Shown: positions 1-12,240 of the stretch, piece after piece
Position numbering within the stretch: position 1 is the first letter of the stretch
Layout: each line of letters opens with the position of its first letter
Made by a program: the position numbers and the translations under genes
Source of the DNA: Orobanche coerulescens
Taxonomy: Eukaryota > Streptophyta > Magnoliopsida > Lamiales > Orobanchaceae
Length of the DNA: 64,000 bases
Assembly (NCBI GenBank): GCA_033398695.1
Contig: CM065804.1
Span: 120,151,501-120,215,500, forward strand
Direction of reading: 5' to 3'
The notes under the pieces: generated by a model
Databases searched by the model: none
What the model saw: the letters and a program-made list of their open reading frames with translations, nothing else
Told to the model about the DNA's origin: nothing

Positions 1-745
1 AGTCGATTATCCGGACAATCACAAAACACAACGAACGAAAATCAATAGAATTGACTAACCCAACGGTACATCAATCAAAACGCGAGCTAACCGCTGAACA
101 AATACGGAATTCCACCGCCCAAGGGTTAGAAGATTGAAAACGAGACTAACTTCCCGAACTTAAGGAAATTACGAAGGAGCCTGAACGCTCAACAATCACG
201 AAACGAGAACAAAAACCAGACAAACAAACGACCGAGACAACAAAAATCGAACAATCATGTCCGAAACACGAAGGATAATAAAATTCAAACAACAACTCCC
301 AGGATGATCTGGTGAGAACAACAAGACATGCATTCCCATAAGATCCACAGGAAAGGGAATAGCGATTGAAAAGTCACAACGACAAATGAGTTATTCCGAA
401 ACAATACCACCCTCGTTCGATCAACAAAAGCAAGGGATAGGGAAAGTTCAGAAAATGTCAACGAACATAAACGAGTTGACAGAGTTGAAAATACATAAAT
501 TCAAAATCCGATCCACGTTGAATAGAAGAGTTAATAAAACCAAATGATGTCACTTCCGAACAAGTTTCACAAGAATCGAACCGAACTCGAAAAAGTCACA
601 GCGATAACTAGATCGACCCACAACAAGATCACAGTTCGTTCGGATGATGAAACCGAAATACAGAACAAGTTCATAAGGTATCAACGAACATGAGCGAATC
701 GATAGACTGGAGAAAGAGAAAATACAGAAGTCAAAATAGTACAGG
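1..745 (-). repeat. Diverged gypsy U3-like sequence
   Basis: No coding region is recognisable. The sequence is A-rich and resembles, on the minus strand, the U3 portion of the gypsy LTRs elsewhere in the window: phrases such as AGAATCGAAC, GGAAATTACGA and a GAGCGAATCG segment recur in the same order near the right ends of the LTRs at 4888 and 13022. It stops near 745 with AGGTATTAC, resembling the LTR start TGTAATACC read on the minus strand. It may be the 3' LTR of element A or of an older neighbour; the left end is outside the window. Confidence 0.35.
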
Positions 746-2072
746 TATTACCCCGACCTCATCCACGAAATTCACAAAAACAGGAGCAAGGTAACAAGAC
801 ATTAAACAACCGACACATAACGGAACGATTACCGATGCACACGGCCATACCAAACCAAGCTCTAACAACTTGCACATGCGCGACAATGCAGAAATCACCA
901 CGAGGCGACAATATTCAACACCAACATCCCACCTCTCACAGAGGGCTAACACAACAAATGTGTAGAAAGCGACTCAATGCTCACACCGCCAATTCGATCA
1001 TACTCGGGAGCAAACATCATAATGAGAACGCGAACATCATACATACATACCCAGCCCTTAAATGGGAATGGATAGGTTTTAAAAACAAAAACCTCATTTT
1101 GAAAATAATTTTAGAAGAACACCGGTTGATCTTGAGTATCACCTTTCAAAAAAAGTATAAACGTGAGACATCGTTATCGAGACTTTCGAGAACCATTTCA
1201 CATTAGATAAAAATGAGGACACTTTCTCTTAGTAAAAACTTTCAGAATATTCGACCCTCGGGTCTAAATAAAAGTGTTTCTAAAACATTGAAAATATCTC
1301 AAAACATTTTGGTCCTCGAGGTAGAAGAATTTGGAAACATATTGTGGCACCTTGGATGTACCACGAGAAAATAATTCATTTTAAAAGTACGTCTCGAAAT
1401 TTATTTTCTAAGATACTCAAGGTTTTCAAAGATAATTCAATGGGCTAGAATGCCCAAAAATTTCAGGTAATTACACAAAACTTTATAGTGCCGTGGGTCC
1501 CGCGTCGGAACCCACCAGGCTAAAAACCATTTACAAAAACGCCAAAAAGGCCGATGACGGTAATATTTCAAAAACTCACAAAAGCCATTTACAAAATACT
1601 AAATACCGTCATAAGAATTTCGCCAAAACGATCAAGGCCATAATGCCAAAAACTCGGTTAAGGGAATCGGTTTTCAAAATAAAACTCGGTCGGTAAAATA
1701 CCGAAAGTCATTACAAAAGAACTCACGCAGCGGATAAAAGAAATACAGTTCAACATGCACAATCCAGCAACACTACTCCTCATATGAACAAAATATTAGA
1801 GTCAAATAACCACATTTCACGAAATCAAAATCCATAAGAGGATTCCATCACTGAACAAACAATCATAAAAATAGCTCGTGTCACACGAGGCACAACACAA
1901 AGAAGGGAGACTTACAGCCACAGGTCGCACGAAGATGATGATCGCCCCACGATACTAATCACGACCAACAAACTCAGACGACGCGTCGCGACAAGACTCA
2001 GTCAGACAAAATCCGACGAGACAAAACTCAATAGACACCACTGACCCGACAACCTAGGTTTCCACAACCTAA
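746..2072 (-). other. Untranslated leader/internal region of gypsy element A
   Basis: This lies just downstream, on the minus strand, of the primer site of element A. The part at about 1900-2072 is the reverse complement of the leader of plus-strand element E (18155-18340), including the CCTAGGTTTCC and ACTAATCACGACC segments, so A and E are related. No gag or pol is visible. At 1486-1508 there is an inverted repeat (GTGGGTCCC, 5-base loop, GGAACCCAC) of the type found at the 3' ends of the gypsy LTRs, so an old LTR end may be buried here. The small open frames are not supported by any family. Confidence 0.5.
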
Positions 2073-2084
2073 GCTCCGATACCA
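2073..2084 (-). promoter_or_regulatory. Primer-binding site (iMet tRNA type), element A
   Basis: The minus strand reads TGGTATCGGAGC four bases after the LTR end. This is one mismatch from the usual plant TGGTATCAGAGC complementary to the 3' end of initiator tRNA-Met. It shows that the adjoining LTR is the 5' LTR of a minus-strand element running leftwards. Confidence 0.85.
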
Positions 2085-2088
2085 TTTA

Positions 2089-4888
2089 TGTAACACCCCC
2101 AATCCACTCAGGGATATTACACGCCGTAGACCCTCTCCTCGAGGATCTACCAGGCTGATAACTAAAATCAAACATCTAAACATCGCCTTTAAGGCTAAAA
2201 TGACTCAGCAGACCGATTTGGTCTTTCAACAATAACATACAACTCAATTCCAAACACATACCCACGCAGGGGTCAAAATATAATAAACTCCCGTACAACG
2301 GGGAAAAAATACTGCAGCGGAAAAGAAAATACAACTGGACCAAAACGACATCAACGGATCCTCGTGTGATTAGTATCGTTCATCTTTCATCATCCTTCGT
2401 GCCGACCCTGTGTTGTGCTCCAAAACCTGAATGCAAAAATAGACATCCACCCCCCGAATACTCAGGCGTTAGCAAAACTCCACTGTTTTGCTAGTGCAAG
2501 TACAAGTGCAATAATACGAGCCATACGATTCAAGTTCCAAGAATAACAATAATCAGAAATCCTCAAAGATTAAAATACAACGAAATGAATAGTTCCCGAG
2601 GCAAGAAATTGAGTAAGACATTCCAAAACCGAAAGACCACAATTAAAGGGAAACAATTTATGAAACAGTTTAAAATGCCATCTAGAGTTTTAATAGAAAA
2701 CAATTTAGGATTATCAAATCCTTATCTTTCCAAAATCAATAGGGGTCACATCCCAAAGGTTTGGTTTTCACAAATAGAAAACCGACAACAGTTCACAGGG
2801 CCAAAACCCAAGTCACATGTCCTCGACGGACATACAATCAAATACCAACTCGTGAAGTTTTTACTCGTGATTCCCGGACTCAACCCATTGGAATTCCCGT
2901 TGTGGCCCCGTCGAACCAACCCACGGTGAGTAAAATACATTCACTAAATATACAACAACCTGTGAAGTTTTTACTCGTGATTCCTGGACTCACCCATTGG
3001 AATTCCCGTCGTGGCCCCGTCGAACCAACCCACGGTGAGTAAAATACGTTCACTAAATAACATATCAAACCAAGCATCGCCTTGGGAATAGGGTAATACC
3101 ATTGATCCCACCCGAGGCCTCGAAGGACCCTCCCGAGCTGGCTAGCTAAATAAATCACACACATAGCACAATGCAACAAAGATATCCAAACAATTCATTC
3201 ATAGGTATCAAACACTTAGCAAAACACCTCATCAAACCACAACGCACCGAAATGAAATGATATACGTCCACACGCAATACCAATTGCAACATCAACACCA
3301 AACATATCCATAGAAATCACATAGTCATTTACAAAATACACCATTCACAAAACACACGCGTTTTGAAAGTGAGCCTTTAACATGGCTATCCAAATCTTTT
3401 GAAAACTCGTTTCAAATAACCAAACAAACACATTGATATGGTCACCAATCATCATATCCAGAAAACAAGAAAAGTATGGACAAGGTACTTGCCTTGAACA
3501 ACCACAACGCGGAGAATCGACCGGAGTAGGTTGGCACGAACCGACTACGAACCCGCCGACTCCACCGAATGCCAACTCGCGATAATAAACTATGGAGGAC
3601 AATAACAACAATGAAAATGAATTCCATAGCATGACTCAAAGCCGTTGAATTCAAAGAACGAACGATGAATGTTCAAGTGTTTTCCCCAAAACGGCCAAGA
3701 ACACGATTCGTCCCGACAAAATACGAAAATGGAATTCCAAGTTGAAATATGGATATACAATCCATAGAATATGTTTAACAACATCATTTAACCATAATTG
3801 ATCCATCAAAAACGGATGAAAAACGAGATCGATGACAAATCTCCCAAAAAGTCGATTTGAAGGAAATCAAGAAATATACATCGATTCGACAAAGAACAAT
3901 GGATTAAATGATGTTAAACACAAGAATACTACCAAGATTAATCATACCCATCATAAATTAATCAACAACACGGAACGAATAGGACAAAAATGCAAAAAAC
4001 CCCAAATTCACGAAATTAGGGTTCTAGGGAGAGATTACCTTGATTCACTGGATCAAAGGATGATATAGGATGATTGATTGATGTTATAAACTCAAGAACT
4101 TTGAGGATTTGTTGTTCAACAACATGGCTCCATGATTAGCACACCCTCAGCCACGGAAGAGAAGGAGAAGAAGGAGAAAAATGGCCAAAAACCCGACTGC
4201 AGGGCCTTATATAGGCTGCCTACCGGCCGGGTTACGTACGTAACCGGCCAAGGCTTACGTACGTAACCGAGTCGCTGCCCCAAAACTGCCGGCCCGTTAC
4301 GTACGTAACCGGACAAGGCCTTACGTACGTAACCAGCCTTACGTACGTAACTGCCGAGCACTACCGGCCGTAACTCGGCCAGTGCCGGCCTGGGCCCGAA
4401 CGACGGCCCGAACGACCCAGAAACCCGAACCTGAATACGAATCGAAGATACGGTTACGAAGTACTCGCAAAGACGAACTCGAGCACTAAGAGAACACACG
4501 ATTCCGACCACCCAAAGGCTCGAAATTCGACAACGGAAAGTAATTACCCCAAACTTTGGGAAATTACGAAAATGGTCCAAAACGTCCGAAATACAGGATA
4601 CATGATCGAAACACCAAACGGAAGTTCACAACACGTTTAACAAAGTTAAATGGACTTATGGGAAACTCGAAACAGCAGTTTCGAAGGAGATTCGCAAGAA
4701 TCGAACTCAAGTGCGGAAAAGTCGCTAAAAAGCACGAAACTCAACAAAACGACACCGAAACGAACTCGGATGTCAAAAAGTGTAGAATTAATCATTCCTA
4801 GAATGGCGAAATGGTCATGAGCGAGTCGTCAAAACATACTTCTGCCGAAAAAAAGAAATTACCGGAAATCGAAATTACGGGTATTACA
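2089..4888 (-). repeat. 5' LTR of minus-strand gypsy element A
   Basis: The 2.8 kb LTR is bounded by TGTAATACCC and GGGGGTGTTACA on its sense (minus) strand, with a primer site just beyond its 3' end. From sense 5' to 3' it holds U3, a cluster of TTACGTACGTAA palindromes, a TATA box, a 110 bp tandem duplication (2852-2961 and 2962-3058 on the plus strand) and the terminal stem-loop at 2126-2150 (ten pairs, GUAGAUCCUC with GAGGGUCUAC). It abuts copia island B at 4889, so A probably inserted into that copia element. Confidence 0.85.
4206..4352 (-). promoter_or_regulatory. LTR promoter: TATA box with ACGTACGT palindrome array (A)
   Basis: On the minus strand CCTATATAAG (4206-4215) is preceded by five perfect copies of TTACGTACGTAA between 4232 and 4352, spaced irregularly by about 10-30 bases with GGCC/CCGG-rich spacers. 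The position directly upstream of the TATA box suggests upstream promoter elements. The copia element K uses the same core. Confidence 0.6.
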
Positions 4889-5791
4889 GGAATAGTATCA
4901 CAACTTACACCTCCAGGCACTCCTTAGTTAAATGGTGTGTCAGAAAGAAGGAACCAGACCTTGTTGGACATGGTCCATTCCATGTTGTGCTATACTGACT
5001 TACCAATTTACCTGTGGGGTATACACTCCTGACTGCTGCATATATCTTGAACAGATGTCCTTCTAAATCCATTCCTAAAACTCCACATGAGATGTGGGAG
5101 GGCAGAAAACCAAGTCTTAATCACATTAGGATTTGGGGATGTCCCGCCTATGTCAAGAAGACTAATATGGACAAAATAGAAGTGAGGTCCGTGAGGAGAC
5201 GTTTCATTGGATTCCCATCTGAGGCGATGGGTTATCTATTCTACATGCACAAAGATCGAAAGATCGTTGTTGCTTTGCATGCACAGTTCCTGGAAGATGA
5301 GTTCATTCAGGAAGGCGGAGCGGGTAGAAATATTTCTTTGGAAGAATACAATGAAACTCCTCAGGAGACACCTATGCAAGAAATTGGAACCGAACCTTAT
5401 GTAACACAAGTATAACCACCTCGTAGGTCTACTGGGGTGTCTCAATTACCTAGGAGGTATAGTTTTATGCACTTGGAGGAACTGAGTTTCCACGAGGTTC
5501 CAGGTGATAAACAAGAGACCGACCCACGACCAATGACCTAGCAATGGTGGATGTAGACTCCATGAAATAGACTGTAGTAGTCTTCATATAATTGGGACCT
5601 TCGTTTTGACGAGGCAGTCAAAGAGTTTGACTTCATGCAAAATAAAGAGGAACCTTGTGTATACAAGACGGTTAGTGAGAGCAAGATCGCATTCTTAGTA
5701 CTAAATGTAGATGACATTCTACTAATAGGAAATGATGTGGGAATGCTCAGTTCTGTGGAAGCTTGGTTTTCGAGTAATTTCTCCATGAAAG
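4889..5791 (+). pseudogene. Ty1/copia pol fragment (integrase C-terminus to RT)
   Basis: Plus-strand copia pol remnant. It begins in integrase (GVSERRNQTLLDMV, then LNRCPSKSIPKTPHEMW and the IRIWGCPAY segment; main open stretch 5014-5415), runs through the linker between integrase and reverse transcriptase with several stops (around 5413-5580), then resumes in the middle of RT with FDEAVKEF, EEPCVYK and the catalytic region at 5700-5716. The catalytic YVDD is here NVDD, a missing key residue. Roughly the first 100 residues of RT are deleted. Both ends are cut by insertions: the LTR of A on the left and the LTR of C on the right. It is the oldest sequence in this part of the window and cannot be functional. 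Confidence 0.85.
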
Positions 5792-7183
5792 TGTAACACC
5801 CCAAATCACCAATGGGAGATTACACGCCGTAGAACCCTCATGAGGTCTACCAGGCAAACACAGAACGCACAATCCGAATATGAAATCCTAAAAGACACAA
5901 CCATCATAGTAAAATAGGGCCGTGGCCTCGGCCAAAACAATTTAATCAAGTATCGAAGAGTGTAACCCCAATAAATCCATTGCCCACGCAGGGGACTTTA
6001 ACCAAATTATAAAACACTCAGTCTAACTCCAACATCAAGATAAATGCAATAGTAAAACATAAAACACGACTCGAGCCTCATCATCATGATGGTCCATCGT
6101 TTTCATGTATATCCCGTGCCAGCTCCTCGGCTCGACCAGTACCTGAAATGCATAAGACGCATTTCCCCCATTTAAGGGGTTAGCATTCGAATAGCTAGTG
6201 CAAGTACACAATTACACAACATTATATACATACGCGATTCAACGCAAACAATCCATTTAGGAAAACATTTGCAAACAATATTCCAGAATATCACATTTAT
6301 ATCTAAAACAGTATATCCTCAAGTTTTCCACATCATAATTATCCACGCTTGGTAACTCGCGACCGTACCTATTAGTATCGGCCCCCAGAGGTCCTGTCGA
6401 ACCATCCCCAGGTGAGAAACCACTTCCGCGGCTGTACCCATTAGTATCGGCCCCCAGAGGTCCCATCGAACCATCCCCTGGTGGAAGAACAACAACACAC
6501 GCACCCAAGTCCACTCCCAAGGCCGTACCCATTAGTATCGGCCCCCAGAGGCCACACATGCCATCCCCGGGTGGAAGAACGACAACATGACCAAACAATA
6601 ACACAACTTACATCATTCGCATCAAAACTGTACACACATAACGAAATGTAATACATATACTTGCCTTGGATAACCCGATGTGAAGAAAACGGTGAAAGGA
6701 AAGGTTTCGGTCCTAATAATCTTCACAAATCCGTTCCAAACACAAGAACAATATACAACCAATCTCAATATTGTGAATATGTAGGAATTCTTCCTAGTTC
6801 TACCCGATGGGACAATTCGTCGAACAATATGAAGGCATAAGGGTTAAACTTGATTAACGAAGGGGAAGAATTCGGAATTAATCCACAAAACTTCTAGGAA
6901 AAACTATAATCGTGATCACATAACTATAATCCACCATCACTCGAAGCAAAAACGGAAGTAAAAACGAATTATAGTCCAGAACCCTAACATTAGGTAAAAT
7001 GCCAAAATACCTCAATTCAACGATGAAATGGTGGAAGGAAGATGGTTGATTCGTGCTAGAATATCCAATTCCCAGTTATAAGATGATGGAATGTAATATC
7101 TGAGTGAGATCGCCCGAAATCGCCAAGGAGGAGTTAAAAACCGAGAGGAAACGGAGGAAATGGGGTTAAAACACCCGTATGTC

Positions 7184-7221
7184 CTATATATACTGGACAG
7201 AACACGGCGCAACAAACGGCC
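7184..7221 (-). promoter_or_regulatory. TATA box and start of inverted-repeat block, LTR of C
   Basis: On the minus strand TATATATAGG is preceded by ACGGCGC/GCGCCGT-type sequence at 7202-7221, which continues on the far side of inserted element D at 12241. The insertion therefore separated the LTR's upstream block from its TATA box by 5 kb. Confidence 0.6.
7217..7221. repeat. Target-site duplication CGGCC, left copy of element D
   Basis: CGGCC immediately precedes the left LTR and is repeated at 12241-12245 immediately after the right LTR. This fixes both ends of element D. Confidence 0.9.
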
Positions 7222-8501
7222 TGTTAGGCGTATTTTTATGCGCTTATTTATCATTATTTTATGTCCATCTTGAGCCTAATTCAGCATAAATGAGATTTTA
7301 ATGCACTATTCTTATATGTTTTGCAGGAAATCAGAGTCCGGAAGCCAAAACGATGAAAAACGGGCGAAAACAGTAGTTTTTGGTCATGAGCCGCGGCACA
7401 AACCAAGTGAGCCGCGGCACACTTAGACAACCAGCGAGCGCTGAAGCACACTGTACTGTGAGCCACGGCACAGCCTAAGTGAGCCGCGGCCCAGGAGGAA
7501 AAATGCACCCAGGTATAGGCGCTGGGCGTTAAGGGGCCGCGGCACAGCCTAAGTGAGCCGCGGCCCACGAAGCGGTTTTAACAGAAAGTGCCGCGTTTCT
7601 GGGCCGTTTTGGAGCCTATTCTCGACCTAATCACACGGACGCATTTTGGAGGCTGATGACGACTATAAATAAGCATTGAAGGGCTGAAGACAAAGGGAGG
7701 GATCGATCAGGAGGAATTCGGAGGTGGATCATAGCTAGGGTGAAGAACACAAGGAGGAGATTTGTGGGCGACGACAAGACCACGGATCCCTACGGTTTTT
7801 CTGCATCTTAGTTCCTAGATCTATTCGAGTAGGATTTTGATTGTAGCCGATTTCATGACGGTTTGATTATTTATTATTATTTCGATTTACTCATTATTAT
7901 ATTGAATTGGATTCTTCTTACTGTTCTTAATGCTTTTTAATTGTCTGGCCAACAGTTAATTTGTTTTGAATGTCTTTATAGATTCGGGAGATGAAATTTA
8001 GGCATAGTTCTTGTGAGACGAATCATAATTTTCGTGAGATAGGGATATACTAATGCGAATTGTGAAGCCTGTTATTGTGGGAATTCTTGAACTGTTTTAG
8101 CTATTAATTATCTAATTCGAATAGGGATATATCGAGTTAAAAATGCGTAGTATTTTCTATCGACCTTGAGAAAGGCTTTAGAATAATTTAGGAATTCCTG
8201 GCTTACAATCAATTGAATAAAAGTGAATTGAATCGAATAAATATCATTCCCGAATGTTTGAGGTGAAAATCATAATCCTACGCCCTTATTAGTATCCTTA
8301 TTATTATTAGTACTATTATTTATTTTCTACAATTAGTTTAGATATAAACTCTATTTAATTGTTCTTCAAATAAAATTGTGAGTTGACTATATTTTGGTAC
8401 TTAGTGAAATCAGTCCTCGAGGGAACGATACTTTACTTCTCACTTTATTACTTGTTGACACCGTGCACTTGCGGCATATTGTGAGGGATTTTCCCACAAC
8501 A
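7222..8501 (+). repeat. 5' LTR of element D
   Basis: Begins TGTTAGGCG and ends CCCACAACA. It carries a run of GAGCCGCGGC motifs at 7389-7564, a TATA box ACTATAAATAAG at 7663-7673 and AT-rich sequence to its end. By eye it differs from the 3' LTR by only a few per cent, so the insertion is fairly recent. Confidence 0.92.
7389..7673 (+). promoter_or_regulatory. GCCGCGGC palindrome array and TATA box, 5' LTR of D
   Basis: About five copies of a GTGAGCCGCGGCMC motif, each holding the 8-base palindrome GCCGCGGC or a one-base variant, lie 100-270 bases upstream of ACTATAAATAAG. Most copies are in the same orientation and spaced about 20-60 bases. The same array recurs in the 3' LTR at 11131-11312, with its TATA at 11403-11413. 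Confidence 0.6.
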
Positions 8502-8506
8502 AGTTT

Positions 8507-9352
8507 TTGGCGCCGTTGCCGGGGACTGATTTTTCGCTAATATCAATACCAAGCGACTCTAATTTTAATTTGAAGTTTTTTTTCTTTAGTCTCTATATTT
8601 TTGATTTCTTCATTATGTTTTCCTTTGAGTATCGTGGCCCTTGGCATTTCATAAATTTCGATGTTCTTAATAATTTGCCAAATAGGGTCAGTCAGCCCCC
8701 TCCCCCAAAACAAAAGACCATGCTTGAACAATGTATAGACGTTCTCAAAAATCCCGATAGTACCCTTTTTGAGTGAGAATGTGCACGTCGTGGTCTTGAG
8801 ATTGACTATGGTTGTATTCCAGCTCATATATTTAGTAGTGAAGTTGAGGGGGAGGTTGAGAAGAAAGACATGCTAAGTTTTAAGGTCGATTCCCCAGCAC
8901 CCGATAATTACATAAAGTGTGATGAGCCTGTAGAAGAAGTTACCATTGATGATGTTTCCAAAGAAATTTCATTAAATTGTCATCAAACTTCGACTAATAA
9001 GGTGAACACTTTTGTGCCAAAAATTTTATTAACGGTGCCGCGCATAATCTTTCCTAAATCCATAATGGGAGAGATTGACCCTATTACTTTTGATTCTGTT
9101 GAGGCTGATACCATGAGTTCTAATGAGGTTGTTCATGATAAGTCTTTATTATTTACCCATTCGAACTCTGCTTATTTTTTCATGCCTTATCATTATTATA
9201 TTCTTCCATCATTTTTTGGTTGTCCTCATAATTCTTCTTACTCATTATTTGTGGCAACCGGGCATGAACCAAAGCCTCCCCTATGGAATAAGAGGCTTAT
9301 AGATTGCAAGAAGGGGGCATTTGGCAATCTCCGTAGAAAAAAGCCACGTTAA
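8507..9352 (+). pseudogene. Degraded internal reading frame of element D
   Basis: A frame opens across the primer site and stops at 8776. A second open stretch (8870-9352, 160 codons) follows after a further short gap; the sequence between them (ECARRGLEIDYGC...) reads on as if one protein was interrupted by a stop at 8774-8776. The products contain acidic stretches and a basic C-terminus (KRLIDCKKG, RRKKPR) but no zinc knuckle, protease or polymerase motif. I do not recognise a known domain. It could be a remnant of a gag-like or leader protein, or a frame kept open only by low stop density. Confidence 0.45.
8508..8525 (+). promoter_or_regulatory. Primer-binding site (tRNA-Asp), element D
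   Basis: TGGCGCCGTTGCCGGGGA starts seven bases after the LTR. It is complementary to the 3' end of plant tRNA-Asp (CCCGGCAACGGCGCCA as I know it), the primer used by Athila-type elements. Confidence 0.88.
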
Positions 9353-10964
9353 ACTCTTTTTGCCACGTCGTGCTCAAGACGTAAAATAGAGCGCTTGGTG
9401 GGAGGCAACCCATCATTTTTACTTGCTTTCTATTTAGTTGTTTTTATTTGATTTTTTTTTTGGTTATTAATTTTTTCTTTGCTTTGTTATTTCGTTTGGA
9501 TTCGTATTCTTGTTGGCCCTTATTTCTCTAATCTTTTTATAACCCCAATGAGTTATTATTCTTCATATTCTAGTCTTGCTTGATTTAATGTCTATTGTTA
9601 TCTCATGACTAGAGACTAAGTTTGGGGGTCCCTCGTGATGTTGAGCATTATTAGAAGCATGGATTAACAGTCGATTCCACTCAGACATGTGCTGGCTTTC
9701 AAGAAGACATTTGGAATAAGTTTAACTTTTCCTTATCTCTTTTATTTTCACATGAGTTTTATTATTGATGATGTTATGTGTAGTGGAATACATTGAAGCA
9801 TGCGATAATTTTCTTAATTTTTCTGGAGTATAAATTGCGATTGCATTATTGTCCTTGCATGCTGTTGATGGTTTTGTTCAAAAACGTGAATTTTTCGTGA
9901 ATTTTTCGTGCTTCCGTGTGTAAAACTAATGTTACGATACTGATTTCTCTTGGAAGAAATGGTTGAGTTTAGTCGAGTTGTAGTCAGCAATTTTTGTTTC
10001 CGTTGAGTATTCAATTAGGTCCGAAATTTTATCGTTTTTGTAGAAATTCTAGCAGATAAGAAAGGGGACATACGTGTTTTCAAATCACTATTTATACGTT
10101 TGGTTAAACTTTTCGTGTAGCTAGTCGTCCAGTAATATGAGTCTTGTTGGCACTTGAATTGAGTTTAGAGTCGGACAATTTTTCCCAAACAAGTCGAGAA
10201 TTCATACATGTTCTATGATGGGAAGTCTAGTAACCGAAGGTATTCACGTGACCCGTTGTTTACTCTCGTGTAAAACGACGACCCTGAATAGATTAATAAT
10301 TTAGAAATATCACATTACCGATGATAGGAAGCCTAGTAACTGGGGGTATTCACGTGACCCGTTGTTTACTCTCGCGTAAAACAGCAACCTTGACATGCGG
10401 GAATTGCTATTCGAGTTTTTTTCTCCGCTGTAGAGGGGGGGCTTAGTAACTAGAAGCATCCATGTGCCCCATGAGTGCCTTTTACGTCAAACGGTTCCCC
10501 GATACATGAGAATGGAAATCCACCCTAGGATCATCCCGATGAAATATCCCGAGAGCCGAAACCTAGTGGTTAACTCGAATCATATTATTGATCATACATA
10601 AGGAAATGCTGTCCTAGGAATAATTTTGTTAATGAAACTCTTGAATTTTGCCACTAGACTGTGGGACTGGGCGAATTAGCTTGTTTATTTCAACCCTTCA
10701 TATTGACGGTTGGTTAAATTCACGCTTGTTAATCTTTGAGCTTGATTTTCTTCATAAACGATTGATTAGGACTGAAATTGGTTACTTAGTGGAATCAGTG
10801 TCCTGGATGTGACTCGCTATTACGATACTTGTACTATTCTTTGAGATTTTCAGGGTAGTATTGATTAAGTTGAACATTATGGACTTGCATGATTATTCAT
10901 GATACATTTAGTTTAAAATTGATCTTTGCTTGAGGACAAGCAAAGGCTCAAGTTTGGGGGTATT
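9353..10964 (+). other. Non-coding internal region of D with motif block, tandem triplication and PPT
   Basis: No coding signal. At 9388-9413 is GCGCTTGGTGGGAGGCAACC, a motif seen in many Athila-type elements. At about 10216-10500 a unit of roughly 105 bp containing CTAGTAAC, ATTCACGTGACCC and TTTACTCTCG.GTAAAAC occurs three times, the third copy more diverged. At 10926-10964 the conserved TTGAGGACAAGCAAAGG and the polypurine tract AAGTTTGGGGGTAT precede the right LTR. Confidence 0.75.
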
Positions 10965-12240
10965 TGTTAGGCGTATTTTTATGCGCTTATTTATCATTAT
11001 TTTATGTCCATCTTGAGCCTAATTCAGCATAAATGAGCTTTTAATGCACTATTCTTATATGTTTTGCAGGAAATCAGAGTCCGGAAGCCAAAAAGATGAA
11101 AAACGGGCGAAAACAGCAGTTTTTGGTCATGAGTCGCGGCACAAACCAAGTGAGCCGCGGCACACGAAGACAACCAGCGAGCGCTGAAGCACATTGTACT
11201 GTGAGCCGCGGCATAGCCTAAGTGAGCCGCGGCCCAGGAGGAAAAATGCGCCCAGGTATAGGCAGGCGTTAAGGGGCCGCGGCACAGCCTAAGTGAGCCG
11301 CGGCCCACGAGGCGGTTTTAACAGAAAGTGCCGCGTTTCTGGGCCGTTTTGGAGCCTGTTCTCGACCTAATCACACGGACGCATTTTGGAGGCTGATGAC
11401 GACTATAAATAAGCATTGAAGGGCTGAAGACAAAGGGGGGATCGATCAGGAGGAATTCAGAGGTGGATCATAGCTAGGGCGAAGAATACAAGGAGGAGAT
11501 TTATGGGCGACGACAAGACCACAGATCCCTACGGTTTTTCTGCATCTTAGTTCCTAGATCTATTCGAGTAGGATTTTGATTGTAGCCGATTTCATGACGG
11601 TTTGATTATTTATTATTATTTCGATTTACTCATTATTCTATTGAATTGGATTCTTCTTACTGTTCTTAATGCTTTTTAATTGTCCGGCCAACAGTTAATT
11701 TGTTTTGAATGTCTTTATGGATTCGGGAGATGAAATTTAGGCATAGTTCTTGTGAGACGAATCATAATTTTCGTGAGATAGGGATATACTCATGCGAATT
11801 GTGAAGCCTATTATTGTGGGAATTCTTGAACTGTTTTAGCTATTAATTATCAAATTCGAATAGGGATATATCGAGTTAATACTGTGTAGTATTTTCTATC
11901 GACCTTGGGAAAGGCTTTAGAATAATTTAGGAATTCCTGGCTTACAATCAATTGAATAAAAGTGAATTGAATCGAATAAATATCATTCCCGAATGTTTGA
12001 GGTGAAAATCATAATCCTACGCCCTTATTAGTATCATTATTATTATTAGTATTATTATTTATTTTCTGCAATTAGTTTAGATATAAACTCTATTTAATTG
12101 TTATTCAAATAAAATTGTGAGTTGACTATATTTTGGTACTTAGTGAAATCAGTCCTCGAAGGAACGATACTTTACTTATCACTTTATTACTTGTTGACAC
12201 CATGCACTTGCGGCATATTGTGAGGGATTTTCCCACAACA
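10965..12240 (+). repeat. 3' LTR of element D
   Basis: 1,276 bp, near-identical to the left LTR, with the same GCCGCGGC array (11131-11312) and TATA box (11403-11413). It ends CCCACAACA directly before target copy CGGCC. Confidence 0.92.

Larger units (their letters stand above)
7222..12240 (+). mobile_element. Athila-like LTR retrotransposon D, non-autonomous
   Basis: A complete 5,019 bp insertion with two LTRs (7222-8501 and 10965-12240), a 5 bp target duplication CGGCC on both sides, a tRNA-Asp primer site right after the left LTR and a purine tract right before the right LTR. The internal part is only about 2.46 kb and holds one degraded reading frame, with no protease, RT, RNase H or integrase. 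Primer type, the GGGAGGCAACCCA motif and the CTTGAGGACAAGCAA...AAGTTTGGGGG end are typical of Athila-type plant elements as I know them, so the lineage call is by motif. It must have been mobilised in trans. It sits inside the GC-rich block of the LTR of C. Confidence 0.9.

Noticed and set aside
835..1206. 123-codon plus-strand frame near the left end
   Set aside because: No domain, repetitive A-rich composition, and opposed to the direction of element A.
4116..4580. 154-codon minus-strand frame with repeated TYVR/GYVRK words
   Set aside because: The words are translations of the TTACGTACGTAA palindromes in the LTR; no protein family is involved.
7281..7568. 95-codon minus-strand frame, also present at 11024-11308
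   Set aside because: It lies in the LTRs of element D, antisense to transcription, and is kept only because the LTRs are copies; its Arg/Cys/Ala-rich content comes from the GCCGCGGC motifs.
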